Positions 37,392-49,278 of a stretch of DNA of 64,000 nt are shown one piece after another. Location: contig NC_035170.2 of NCBI RefSeq assembly GCF_001659605.2, positions 4,836,001-4,900,000 of the forward strand. The letters are read 5' to 3'. A program made the position numbers and the translations under genes. Every line of letters begins with the position of its first letter. The stretch's first letter is position 1. Below the pieces are notes generated by a model, which worked only from the letters and a program-made list of their open reading frames with translations, was not told the origin of the DNA and did not search any database. This DNA comes from Manihot esculenta (taxonomy: Eukaryota > Streptophyta > Magnoliopsida > Malpighiales > Euphorbiaceae).

Positions 37392-37648
37392 GGTCAGATG
37401 AGTACACCTGGACGATGGTTTGATTTAATAAAAAAATCAATGAAATGGGATTGGTTTAATGCAGAGTAAATAGAGAGAATGAATGAGAGTTAATGAACCA
37501 GAGATTGAGTTTCGAAAGGTGGTCAGATGAGTACTCTTGGACGATGGTTTGATTTAATAAGAAAATCAATGAAATGGGATTGGTTTAATGGAGAGTAAAT
37601 AGAGAGAATGAATGAGAGTTAATGAACCAGGGATTGAGTTTCGAAAGG
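37392..37648. repeat. 128-bp tandem duplication
   Basis: Units 37392-37519 and 37520-37647 both begin GGTCAGATGAGTAC and end GAGTTTCGAAAGG. They differ at only a handful of bases (for example CACCTGG against TCTTGG), so the duplication is recent. No coding frame. Confidence 0.9.
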
Positions 37649-37659
37649 AAAAGATCTCT

Positions 37660-38484
37660 TTAGGAGGCAAAGATGGTGAATTCAGTAAGTTTTTAATCCT
37701 CCTCCATTCGGGCTATGCTGGGTGTAAATATATCCCTGGTCACACTAATGTCTTCTGTGACATGTCCTGTTGAATAAGACTAGAAGGGTTTTCCGCAAGT
37801 TTTTCAGGCTGCTCATTTAATGAAGGGCAATTGACTAATAAATACGGGCCGGCTAGCCCATACTTGGATTGTCAGGCATGTCACATTGATACTATTCATT
37901 GCACGTACATTTAGTATCCCACTGTGGTACAAGTTTTGAAGAGGTTTGCTCACCCGTTCCTCATTTTGACAGAGTCAAGAGTATTGGTAGTCTAATCCAG
38001 CTCGTACCTTATAAGTCGGACTTTCTACTATCCAGTCGAACCAGATGGAAAGGTTCATGGAACCCTTCCGAATCTCATGTACATGTGTCATGATCTTAAC
38101 AAACCCTTTTATTTATATATTATCAGATTCCCTTTCACTTCTCTTAGAGTTATTTATGACTGTTAAAGGAGTGAATTTATTTTTATAGAGCCATTGTGGA
38201 CAATTTTTTATGCATTTCCCTCCAAGAAGTATACCCTCATCATATCGGTTCTTGAACATGCGCCATTAAATGAATGCAATGATTATCTAAGGATTTTCGA
38301 GGAACCTCCATGCGAGATCTTTTGGAGAGTTGAATTGAAATTTGAATTCTACGGTCTATAAAGGCCTTTCTTTGGATGCTTTAATCTACTTTGGCATTTT
38401 GAACTTTTATTTTCTGCTTCAAACTCTTTCCTTCCTTTGTTTTCTTTACTGGGATTCTCTGTTACAAGTACATCTCTTTCTGCC
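37660..38484 (+). promoter_or_regulatory. LTR-like block with TATA box upstream of ORF copy C
   Basis: A GC-richer region. GGTCTATAAAGGCC places a TATA box at 38357-38363, 128 nt before the ATG at 38485. Layout parallels 6175-6744. Read as the 3' LTR and leader of a minus-oriented Tat-type element seen from its antisense strand; boundaries unresolved. Confidence 0.35.
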
Positions 38485-40669
38485 ATGGCTCCCATTGAGT
38501 TTTTCCTGGTTGAAAGGCTTCCTTCTAACATCACTTCCAGTAATCTATGACGAACTATTCCTAAGGAGCTTCTGTCTACTCATTATTATTATATTCGAGC
38601 CTCTCGTTCTACCGAAAGGATTGTGCTTTTTTCTCCTCTCCCGCCCGTTGGCCTTGAATATGCCCAAAATAGGAAGTAGTTTTCTTCTTCAAACAATTTG
38701 AGTATGAGTTATCTTTTCCCTTTTCATTTTTTATTGGGGTTTTTAGGTTTTGCGGGATTTCTCCTAGAATGTTAACTCTCAACTCTATCCTGTTCATGAG
38801 AGTTTTTGAAGCAGTGTGTTGGAGCTAAGGCTTCAGGCCATCTGTTAGCCTTTTTAGGTCTTTTTTTAGGATCACCAAATCAAATAATGGGTTATGGAGC
38901 TTCAGTGGTTAGATGGGTCTGTCTCGTTTTGTTGGTCATAAAGGATCCATCCGCCATTGGATAGAGAGTTTCGCCGTTGTTCGTTTAAAGGGAGAGCAGA
39001 GTGGGGTTTTGATACTACTTGAGCAGACATTGATCCCTTTTGAAATGCTTTTCCCCACCTACCTAAGTGGGAGTAACTATACTTTGCTCGGCTAGCTTTT
39101 CTCCCTTTCAAATATGATGTTTTCAAATGTCTTCAGCTCCCTCTTGGGAGCAATTGCTCTACTGCTGGTACTTATTATTGTGATTTTACATTTTCGGTTG
39201 TCACTTTCTTAATTAAAACTTATTTTTGCGTTTTGCAACTTCCACTTTTCCTATAAGAGAGACTTCGGTGCCTCGAAACTTTCCCTACCTAGGGATTTCA
39301 TCAAGTGGGCGGTTGAGCAATTTACTCTCTGGAAGACTATAGAAGTCGTTCATGATGCTCTAGGGCTTGATCCTCAAAGGAAAGAAGACGTGCTACCTTT
39401 GGCGATTGTGGAGCCACCTCTCGAAATAGTCACTGAGGAGGGTATCGTGGGGCCTGTCGATAAGGAGGGTGCCCTAGAGGTCATTGAGGGTGAAAACATC
39501 TAAAACTATCTGTAATACCCGGCTCGATCAGGTGTAACGACCCGGAAATCCGACCCGTTATCGGCGCTAGGATCCAGATCGGCTTAAGGCCGCCGGGACC
39601 CGTAGTAAGCCTACATACCTCCTGTAAACCTGTGGAATCCCATACATAACAACATATACATGATCTGTAAAAATTTTTCTTTTCTCTTATCCAAGCAAAA
39701 CCTGTGCATGTACAAAATCATACATAAGCCCCACACTGGAGTCCTCATCAAATACTCCAATGGGATATCATCATCATACATATTAGCTTGGATAATCATA
39801 GTCATTAACATCATTACTCATTAAACACTCTGTACATAGTGGGGATTCACACACCTCTAGGTCAAGCACTACTATAATCCTCAATACATCATCAAATCAT
39901 TCATTACATTACATGGTCATAAGTACTCATTACATCATGTTTATGTCCACTACTAACTATTACAACATACATGACTTAACTTCACTCTAGCCGACTTCCC
40001 GATCTATCCTGTACCTGCAACTCTGGGGATAAAGGGAGTGGGGTGAGCTACTAGAGCCCAGTGAGCAGAATAATAAAACATTAATTTAAATCATGCTTTC
40101 GTGTATGCGCCATAACACAAACATTTCACAACAAGGATGAACTTGTCACCATTTAGCCCCTATCTTTCTTACTTATACATGCCGGGGGCGTAGAGCCGTA
40201 GCAGGCACACCCGGACTTCCATAATCAGTCATAGTGCCAGGGGCGTAGAGCCGTAGCAGGCACACCTGGACTCACATAGGCTATCATGACATACAAGGGC
40301 TAATGGATCATCCAACATTCATCCACATCAACATCAAAGTATGCAATGCAACATATTCGTGAATTCTAATGCAAGCAACCTAATATAGCTCATGGCATTC
40401 ATGATGCGTGAATCATGCTAAAACATTTCATTAATTTGCTTTAAAACTTAGAGTTTATTCCACTCACCTCTGGCTAGCTCTGAAGAGACTCTGAAGCAGC
40501 TGGCTCACTGCTGGGGGTCTCGGTTCCTCGGGTCCGAACCTACACAGGTGGACTCAAATGAGGGACCAAACATGCATGAATCAGACTCTAAAATACTCCC
40601 CAAAAACCCCCTAAAACATCCTGAAAACATCACATGAAAACATGCAAGAAATGGCTGAACAGGGCACTT

Positions 40670-40845
40670 TCGGCGGCAGGTTCGACGGCCGAAAGTCCCT
40701 CTGCAGCCGAAAGTCATGCAGGTTCGGCGGCCGAACCTCCCAGACAGAGACGAAACTTGAGTTTCGGGGGCAGGCTTCGGCAGCCGAAACTGCCTCCACA
40801 AGGGGGTTCGGCGGCCGAAAGTCACTTCGGCGGCCGAACCTGAGT
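40670..40845. repeat. TTCGGCGGCCGAA palindrome array, internal cluster of the 3' LTR
   Basis: Exact or near copies of the 13-bp unit start at about 40680, 40735, 40778, 40807 and 40828. The copy number differs from the equivalent cluster in the 5' LTR of the same element. Confidence 0.85.
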
Positions 40846-41384
40846 TTCTGCCGAAGGGCAGAAACTTGGCTCCCTTGTGTCCACAGCCTCCAAAACGCCT
40901 CAAAACATGCATAAACTTGTTTCTACACATGCATACACATCATACATCACACCTAGGGGTCTCAAACTATAACATACCCCAACTACAACACTTCAAACAA
41001 CACATTTCCAACATACATTGTTCAAATCACAACATAAACCTAACAACAAGCCTAAACATGCATTCTACCCCATCAACTTGCATAAAACTTTCATAAAACA
41101 TAAAAGAAGCATAGATCGAAGCTTACCTCTTGAAGATCTAGAGGAAGAACGACCCTAGCTCGGAAAATGGAGGGATTTAGCTCCAAGACTTCCAAGCTCC
41201 AAACTTGCTTAAAAATACTCAAAAACCTTTGTGGAACCTTAAAACTCAAAGAAAATGGTGGGGATTGAAGGAAAAACACAAGATTTGGGAGAGGGAGGTC
41301 GGAAGCTCGCTGAGGTCGAAAATGGGAGAAAACTCTCCCATTTTGGCTAAGTGCCCCTTTTATAGGTGGCTGGCCAGGCCACGT

Positions 41385-41550
41385 TCGGGGGCCGAAGGTG
41401 CCTCCGCATGCATGCAAGGTTCGGCGGCCGAACTTGGAGTTCGGCGGCCGAACCTGCATTTCCCTCACTCAAACTTTTCGGGCGCCTAAAGTCCCTCCGA
41501 AAGCATGCATGTTCGGCGGCCGAACCTCAAAGTTCGGCGGCCGAACCTGG
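41385..41550. repeat. TTCGGCGGCCGAA palindrome array, promoter-proximal cluster of the 3' LTR
   Basis: Four exact units start at about 41420, 41439, 41512 and 41531, in two pairs. In LTR orientation they lie directly upstream of the TATA box. On the minus strand each contains GCCGCC. Confidence 0.85.
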
Positions 41551-41722
41551 GTTTTCCTCCAAAGATTTTTCATGCAAAAACTCATTTAATTTCTTACTTA
41601 AAAACATGAAATACATGAAAACATTTCATAAAATCATAGTTTTACCCTTCTAGGGGTTTCCGACATCCGAGGTCCCACCGGACGGTAGGGATTCCGATAC
41701 CGGAGTCTAGCCGGGTATTACA

Positions 41723-41738
41723 TTCTCCCCCCCTTAAG
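41723..41738 (-). other. Polypurine tract
   Basis: The minus strand reads CTTAAGGGGGGGAGAA immediately before the 3' LTR: the primer for plus-strand DNA synthesis. Confidence 0.9.
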
Positions 41739-41853
41739 AACATTCATCCCCGAATGTTCCTCAACTAACATAAAAAGCATGGCATCAACCATAACATACA
41801 ACATAGCATACAATAAATCATACATGCAACACATAGAACAACTAACACTCACC

Positions 41854-44800
41854 TCAAAACAGATGGGGGTATTGCTGGAGCATAGACTCCCGTGTCTCCC
41901 AGGTGCATTCCTCTAAGTTGTGGTGGTTCCAAAGGACTTTCACCATCGGGATTTCCTTGTTCCTCAGCTTTCTGATCTGAGTGTCTAGGATCCGCACTGG
42001 CTGTTCTACATAGGTGAGATCCTCATGGATCTCCATATCAGGCTCACTAAGAACCTTTCTCGGATCTGACACGTACTTCCGTAACAGAGAAACATGGAAA
42101 ACCGGATGGATTCTCTCCATCGAAGCAGGCAAGTCTAGCTTGTACGACACATTACCGACCCTCTGAAGCACCTCAAAAGGACCGATGTACCGTGGAGCTA
42201 ACTTACCCTTCTTCCCGAACCGAACCACTCCTTTCATAGGAGACACCTTGAGCAAAACCAAATCCCCCTCCTGAAACTCTAGCTGTCTTCTGCGGATATC
42301 TGCATAACTCTTCTGCCGACTAGCAGCAGTCTTGATCCTCTCTCTGATTATGGGTACCACCCTGCTGGTAAGCTCTACTAACTCCGGACCCGCAAGAGTC
42401 CTCTCTCCTACTTCCTCCCAGCAGATAGGTGATCTGCACTTCCTCCCATACAAAGCTTCATATGGAGCCATCCCTATGCTAGCATGATAGCTGTTATTGT
42501 AGGCAAACTCCACCAAAGGTAGATGCTGCCTCCAAGAACCGCCAAAATCTAGCACACACATTCTGAGCATATCCTCTATTGTCTGGATGGTCCTCTCTGA
42601 CTGTCCGTCTGTCTGTGGGTGGAAGGCAGTACTGAAGTCTAATCTGGTACCCATAGCGTTCTGCAGGCTCCGCCAAAACCTGGAGGTGAACTAGGGCCCT
42701 CTATCTGACACTATAGATACCGGGACCCCATGCAGTCTGACAATCTCATCTACGTACACCTGCGCCAACTTGTCCACAGAGTAACCACTCCTGACGGGGA
42801 TGAAGTGAGCAGATTTGGTGAGTCTGTCCACAATCACCCATATGGAGTCTAATCTGTTGGACGTCGCCGGTAACCCCACTACGAAGTCCATAGCTATATT
42901 CTCCCATTTCCACTCTGGAATCGGTAGTGGATTCAACATTCCAGCCGGCTTCTGATGCTCTAGTTTCACCCTCTGACACACATCGCAGGCTGACACGAAC
43001 AGTGCCACGTCCTTCTTCATAGCTGGCCACCAATACACTCTCTTCAGATCCTGATACATCTTGGTGGCTCCAGGGTGAACACTATACCTGGTATTATGGG
43101 CTTCCCCCATAATATCTCCCTTCAGACCAATGTCATCTGGCACACATAATCTGTTCCCGTAGCGGAGGATCCCCTTATCATCAAACTTGAACTCATTACT
43201 CTGGCCTGACTGAACCGTTCTGGCTATCCTGACCAACTCTGGGTCCTCATGCTGTTTCTGAGCTACCTGCTCCAGAAACACGGGTGTCACTCTCATCTGA
43301 GCCACTAAGGCACCTGTGCCAGACAACTCCAACTGTAATCCCTCACTCATAAGTCTGTGGAACTCCTTCACCACCGGCCTCCTTTCTGCTGAAATGTGGG
43401 ATAGACTGCCGAGTGATTTCCGGCTTAGGGCGTCTGCCACAACATTCGCCTTACCCGGATGGTACTGAATCTTGCAATCATAGTCACTCAACAGCTCTAC
43501 CCATCTCCTCTGCCTCATGTTCAGTTCTCTCTGACTCAGGATGTATTGCAGGCTCTTATGATCTGTGAAGATCTCACACTTTACCCCATAAAGGTAATGC
43601 CTCCACATCTTGAGTGCAAAGATCACTGCTGCCATCTCTAGGTCATGTGTGGGGTAATTCAGCTCATGCTTCTTCAGCTGCCTAGAAGCATAAGCGATCA
43701 CCCTCTCATTCTGCATTAGCACACAACCCAGTCCCACACGGGACGCATCACAATATACTGAGAAGTCATCATCACTTCTTGGCAGAGCTAACACCGGTGC
43801 CGAAGTCAACCTCCTCTTAAGCTCCTCAAAGCTTTCCTCACACTGATCGGTCCATATGAACTTCTGATTCTTCTTTGTCAATTTGGTCATAGGAGCAGCA
43901 ATCTTTGAGAAGTCCTGAACGAACCTCCTGTAGTAACCTGCTAAACCCAGGAAACTCTTGATCTCGGTCACTGTGGTGGGTCTAGGCCAGTTAGCTACAG
44001 CCTCTACCTTCTTGGGGTCTACTTCAATACCCTGTTCTGACACAATGTGCCCCAAGAATGAAATGCTCCTAAGCCAAAACTCACACTTGGAGAACTTGGC
44101 ATACAAGCCATGCTCTCTCAAGGTCTGCAAAACTGTCCTCAGGTGATGGGCATGCTCCTCTGCATTTCTGGAGTACACTAAGATATCATCTATGAAGACA
44201 ATAACGAAGTGATCCAGATTCTGACTGAATACTCTGTTCATGAGGTCCATGAATGCTGCAGGGGCGTTGGTCAACCCAAACGGCATCACAAGGAACTCAT
44301 AGTGCCCATACCTGGTCCTGAAAGCTGTCTTCGGTACATCTTCATTCCTTATCCTCAACTGATGGTACCCTGATCTCAGATCTATTTTGGAGAAACAACC
44401 TGCTCCTGCTAGCTGGTCGAATAGATCGTCGATCCTCGGCAAAGGGTACTTGTTCTTGGTAGTGACCTTGTTCAACTGTCTGTAGTCGATACAAAGTCTG
44501 AGAGATCCATCCTTCTTCCTCACAAACAAAACCGGAGCACCCCAAGGTGAAGTACTCGGTCGGATGAAACCCTTATCTACCAGCTCTTGCAACTGTTCCT
44601 TCAGTTCTTTCAATTCAGCTGGTGCCATCCTGTAGGGAGGGATAGAGATCGGTCTGGTACCGGGCATTAACTCAATCTCGAACTCTATCTCCCTAGCAGG
44701 TGGTAACCCTGGCAGCTCGTCTGGGAAAACATCTAAGAACTCACTCACCACAGGCACTGAGGCGGGCTCTCTGACATGACTATCTAACTCCCTCACATGA

Positions 44801-46839
44801 GCTAGAAACCCCTGACATCCCCTCCTAAGCAACCTACGAGCCTGAAGAGCTGAGATCAGACCTCTAGGTGTACCCCTCTTGTCTCCTCTGAAGACGACCT
44901 CTGACCCATCCTGATCTCTGAATCTGACTACCTTGTCTCTACAGTCCAAGGTAGCACCATGGGTCGATAACCAATCCATCCCTAGAATGACGTCAAAATC
45001 TGTCAAATCTAGAACCACAAGGTCGGCGGAAAGGCATCTTCCCTCTATGAAAACTGGACTACATTGGCAGACTGCCTCTGCCACTGACGGGTCACACTTG
45101 GGTCCACTGACCCATAGGGGACACTCTAACCCAGAGACCATCAATCCTACCCTCTCCACGACTCTCGGAGCAATAAAAGAATGAGATGCACCCGGGTCCA
45201 TTAAGGCATACACATCAGAACAACCAATGATGAGATTACCTGCCACCACGGTGTTGGATGTGTTGGCCTCCTGCTGAGTCATAGTGAAGATCCGTGCCGG
45301 AGCTGATGGACCTTCACCTCTGTATCCTGCTGATGAAGAGGCTGACCCTCTCCCTCTGCCTCTGCCACTGGCCTGTGTTGCGGCTGGAGCTACTGGCTGT
45401 ACCACACTGCCGGAGGCTGTCTGCTGAGACGGTGCTGCAAAGACTGCTCTAGGACAGTCTCGAGCCAAATGACCCGCCTGTCCGCATCTGAAACATGTGT
45501 TTGTCCCTGCCAGACATACTCCCTTGTGTGGTCTCCCACATCTCATACATGCTGTAACCTCTGCGCCAGAGCTTGAGCCACTGCCTAAACCCAGACCTGA
45601 CTTGATCTTGTTCCAGAACTTATTCTTCTTAGATTTTCTGTGGCCTCTGTCCCACTTCTTACTGCCTGCAACTGCTGCACTCAGAGAAGAAGAGTCTAAC
45701 CTTTCCCCACCTGGGGTCTTGGAACCAGAAGACTGTGCCACTGACTGTTTTACCTTCCCCTCAACGATGGCACATGCCTCCATTCTCCTAGCCATATCCA
45801 CTATGGCATGGAAGCTCTCCCTCTCTGCTGACTGTATCAAAGAGGAATACCTGGAGTGCAGCCTCATAATATATCTACTTGACTTCTTTTGATCTGTGTC
45901 CAAATTCTGCCCAGCATATGGCAACAACTCCAGGAACCTGTCTGTGTACTCCTCCACACTCATCTGATCAGTCTGCCTCAACTGCTCGAATTCTATCATC
46001 TTCTGCTCTCTAGAGCTCGCAGGGAAAGCCCATCCTGCAAACTCATTTGCGAACTCCTCCCAGGACATACTGTCCGCTCTCGGGTTCACATAGTTCTTAA
46101 ACCAACCACGTGCCTTCTTGCACTCCAGTGTGAACCCAGCCATCTGAATGGCTCTACTGTCATCAGCCCCTATCTCATCTGTAATAGTCTTGACCCTGTT
46201 CAGATACTCAAATGGGTCATCGCCTGTTCTGTACTGAGGAGCACCCAACTTCATGTAATCGGTCATCTTGACCTTGCTCCCTCCAGATGAGGTAGGTTTG
46301 GGTACTTGTGTTTCCGGGACAGTAGGTACTGGTGGTGGTGGAGGTGCAACATCCCCTGGGATAGGGTTTGCTGTACTGGTATAGGGAGGTGGAGGTGGGT
46401 ACGTGGGGTACTGAGAGTATGGTGGGTAGTGAGGTGGGTATGGCATATGTGGAGGATAAGGGCTAAAACTGGGGTAATCCGATGTACCTCCCATCGAATA
46501 CCCTGGATGGTGTGAATAGGGTGAGTAGTGATGTGGCTGGACATAACTCGAGGCCTGAATGCCTCCTTCTGATTCTCCCATGCCCTCTTCCGGCATGCTC
46601 ACACCGAGACTGCCATCCCTCCTCTGATCTACTTCCATATCCTCAGACATTCCTCCCTGCACTGTTCCCCTTACTGATCTGCTTCTACCCAGATCCAAAG
46701 ACCTTCTAGGGTCTCTAGCTACTCTGTCTCTGTTGGACCTACTGGACATTGCCCTAGGCAATGCTGGAGGACGGGCATCAGCGCCCTCGTCCTGAGGTGG
46801 CACTCCAGTCAATCGTGCAGATCGACGAGTTCCTCTCAT
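41854..46839 (-). pseudogene. gag-pol: Ty3 gag-pol polyprotein with one premature TAG
   Basis: One frame of 1661 codons from ATG 46839 ([10 protein letters not shown]). The gag has a Pro/Tyr-rich N-terminal stretch, a capsid domain ([13 protein letters not shown] ... [18 protein letters not shown]) and a CCHC zinc knuckle (C449, C452, H457, C462). Protease motif [11 protein letters not shown] with D548. Reverse transcriptase FIDD at 882-885. RNase H YCDASRVG with D1031. Integrase zinc-binding H1248, H1255, C1285, C1288 and catalytic D1318, D1379, E1415, giving the exact D-35-E spacing. The C-terminus has the [16 protein letters not shown] module and a chromodomain-like LEECTWE tail. Codon 1383 is TAG (42691-42693) where related proteins have Gln, consistent with CAG to TAG; it falls between the last two catalytic residues, so integrase would be truncated. 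The frame is otherwise open. Upstream in-frame codons to 46908 probably belong to an intron or leader (see 46848). Confidence 0.95.
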
Positions 46840-46847
46840 TCTATCTT

Positions 46848-48682
46848 CTGAAAAACAGCACATAGTACAAGCAATCATTAGCATCATATGGTTCATGTGG
46901 AAACACATGAACCCTCATCATATACATAGCATCACATCATAGCATTTATGCACATGCATATCATCATGGCATATCATATCATCATATAGACAGGACTCTA
47001 CATCCTATCCTAGTAGACATGATTTTCCTAGTGTGCTTGACCTTCTAGAACATCTATGAGCCCGACACTCTAGGTCCGACCATATGAACCTAGGGCTCTG
47101 ATACCACTCTGTAACGACCCGAAAATCCGACCCGTTACCGGCGCTAGGATCCAGATCGGCTTAAGGCCGCCGGGACACGTAGTAAGCCTACATACCTCCT
47201 GTAAACCTGTGGAATCCCATACATAACAACATATACATGATCTGTAAAAATTTTTCTTTTCTCTTATCCAAGCAAAACCTGTGCATGTACAAAATCATAC
47301 ATAAGCCCCACACTGGAGTCCTCATCAAATACTCCAATGGGATATCATCATCATACATATTAGCTTGGATAATCATAGTCATTAACATCATTACTCATTA
47401 AACACTCTGTACATAGTGGGGATTCACACACCTCTAGGTCAAGCACTACTATAATCCTCAATACATCATCAAATCATTCATTACATTACATGGTCATAAG
47501 TACTCATTACATCATGTTTATGTCCACTACTAACTATTACAACATACATGACTTAACTTCACTCTAGCCGACTTCCCGATCTATCCTGTACCTGCAACTC
47601 TGGGGATAAAGGGAGTGGGGTGAGCTACTAGAGCCCAGTGAGCAGAATAATAAAACATTAATTTAAATCATGCTTTCGTGTATGCGCCATAACACAAACA
47701 TTTCACAACAAGGATGAACTTGTCACCATTTAGCCCCTATCTTGCCGGGGGCGTAGAGCCGTAGCAGGCACACCCGGACTTCCATAATCAGTCATAGTGC
47801 CAGGGGCGTAGAGCCGTAGCAGGCACACCTGGACTCACATAGGCTATCATGACATACAAGGGCTAATGGATCATCCAACATTCATCCACATCAACATCAA
47901 AGTATGCAATGCAACATATTCGTGAATTCTAATGCAAGCAACCTAATATAGCTCATGGCATTCATGATGCGTGAATCATGCTAAAACATTTCATTAATTT
48001 GCTTTAAAACTTAGAGTTTATTCCACTCACCTCTGGCTAGCTCTGAAGAGACTCTGAAGCAGCTGGCTCACTGCTGGGGGTCTCGGTTCCTCGGGTCCGA
48101 ACCTACACAGGTGGACTCAAATGAGGGACCAAACATGCATGAATCAGACTCTAAAATACTCCCCAAAAACCCCCTAAAACATCCTGAAAACATCACATGA
48201 AAACATGCAAGAAATGGCTGAACAGGGCACTTTCGGCGGCAGGTTCGACGGCCGAAAGTCCCTCTGCAGCCGAAAGTCATGCAGGTTCGGCGGCACTTTC
48301 GGCGGCCGAACCTCCCAGACAGAGACGAAACTTGAGTTTCGGGGGCAGGCTTCGGCAGCCGAAACTGCCTCCACAAGGGGGTTCGGCGGCCGAACCTGAG
48401 TTTCTGCCGAAGGGCAGAAACTTGGCTCCCTTGTGTCCACAGCCTCCAAAACGCCTCAAAACATGCATAAACTTGTTTCTACACATGCATACACATCATA
48501 CATCACACCTAGGGGTCTCAAACTATAACATACCCCAACTACAACACTTCAAACAACACATTTCCAACATACATTGTTCAAATCACAACATAAACCTAAC
48601 AACAAGCCTAAACATGCATTCTACCCCATCAACTTGCATAAAACTTTCATAAAACATAAAAGAAGCATAGATCGAAGCTTAC
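46848..48682 (-). other. Possible intron from LTR to just before gag
   Basis: Minus strand: AAGAG/GTAAGC donor at 48682 inside the 5' LTR, and TGCTGTTTTTCAG/AAGATAG acceptor ending at 46848, 9 nt before the gag ATG. Splicing would remove 1835 nt, including the primer-binding site. The donor is kept in all five long LTRs. No transcript evidence is available here. Confidence 0.4.
47095..47106 (-). other. Primer-binding site (initiator tRNA-Met)
   Basis: The minus strand reads TGGTATCAGAGC, 3 nt (GAG) inside the 5' LTR end. It is complementary to the 3' end of initiator tRNA-Met, the usual primer of plant Ty1 and many Ty3 elements. Confidence 0.93.
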
Positions 48683-49278
48683 CTCTTGAAGATCTAGAGG
48701 AAGAACGACCCTAGCTCGGAAAATGGAGGGATTTAGCTCCAAGACTTCCAAGCTCCAAACTTGCTTAAAAATACTCAAAAACCTTTGTGGAACCTTAAAA
48801 CTCAAAGAAAATGGTGGGGATTGAAGGAAAAACACAAGATTTGGGAGAGGGAGGTCGGAAGCTCGCTGAGGTCGAAAATGGGAGAAAACTCTCCCATTTC
48901 GGCTAAGTGTCCCTTTTATAGGTGGCTGGCCAGGCCACGTTCGGGGGCCGAAGGTGCCTCCGCATGCATGCAAGGTTCGGCGGCCGAACTTGGAGTTCGG
49001 CGGCCGAACCTGCATTTCCCTCACTCAAACTTTTCGGGCGCCTAAAGTCCCTCCGAAAGCATGCATGTTCGGCGGCCGAACCTCAAAGTTCGGCGGCCGA
49101 ACCTGGGTTTTCCTCCAAAGATTTTTCATGCAAAAACTCATTTAATTTCTTACTTAAAAACATGAAATACATGAAAACATTTCATAAAATCATAGTTTTA
49201 CCCTTCTAGGGGTTTCCGACATCCGAGGTCCCACCGGACGGTAGGGATTCCGATACCGGAGTCTAGCCGGGTATTACA
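47110..49278 (-). repeat. 5' LTR of the complete element (2169 bp)
   Basis: In LTR orientation: U3 with the palindrome cluster 48945-49110, TATA box CCTATAAAAGGG at 48911-48922, a second palindrome cluster 48230-48400, and a two-unit tandem repeat with GGGGCGTAGAGCCGTAGCAG at about 47745-47835. Substitutions seen against the 3' LTR lie at the cccgaaaatcc, ttaccggcg, gggacacgtag, atttcggct and agtgtccc positions. Confidence 0.96.
48911..48922 (-). promoter_or_regulatory. TATA box of the active 5' LTR
   Basis: CCTATAAAAGGG on the minus strand. By plant norms transcription would start about 30 nt downstream, near 48880. Confidence 0.7.

Larger units (their letters stand above)
39533..41722 (-). 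repeat. 3' LTR of the complete element (2190 bp)
   Basis: Aligns end to end with 47110-49278. It differs by a 14-bp extra segment near 40165, lacks a 12-bp palindrome unit near 40735, and has a 19-bp extra palindrome unit near 40815. Palindrome clusters: 40670-40845 and 41385-41550. Minus-strand TATA at 41354-41367. Confidence 0.96.
39533..49278 (-). mobile_element. Complete Ty3 retrotransposon, Tekay/Del chromovirus type
   Basis: 9746 bp on the minus strand: 5' LTR 47110-49278, primer-binding site 47095-47106, gag-pol 41854-46839, polypurine tract 41723-41738, 3' LTR 39533-41722. TG...CA ends and target duplication TCAGG (39528-39532 and 49279-49283). The pol order protease, reverse transcriptase, RNase H, integrase, and the C-terminal VKVLW...LEECTWE...YPHLF motif, place it with chromodomain-bearing Ty3 elements of the Tekay/Del lineage. 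The two LTRs differ at about five substitutions that I can see and by three indels, so insertion is recent. One nonsense codon in pol is the only coding defect found. It inserted into the 267-bp LTR relative in the opposite orientation. Confidence 0.96.

Noticed and set aside
45497..46709. Plus-strand ORFs opposite the Tekay-type gag (up to 133 codons)
   Set aside because: Shadows of the gag-pol frame on the other strand; composition mirrors gag codons.
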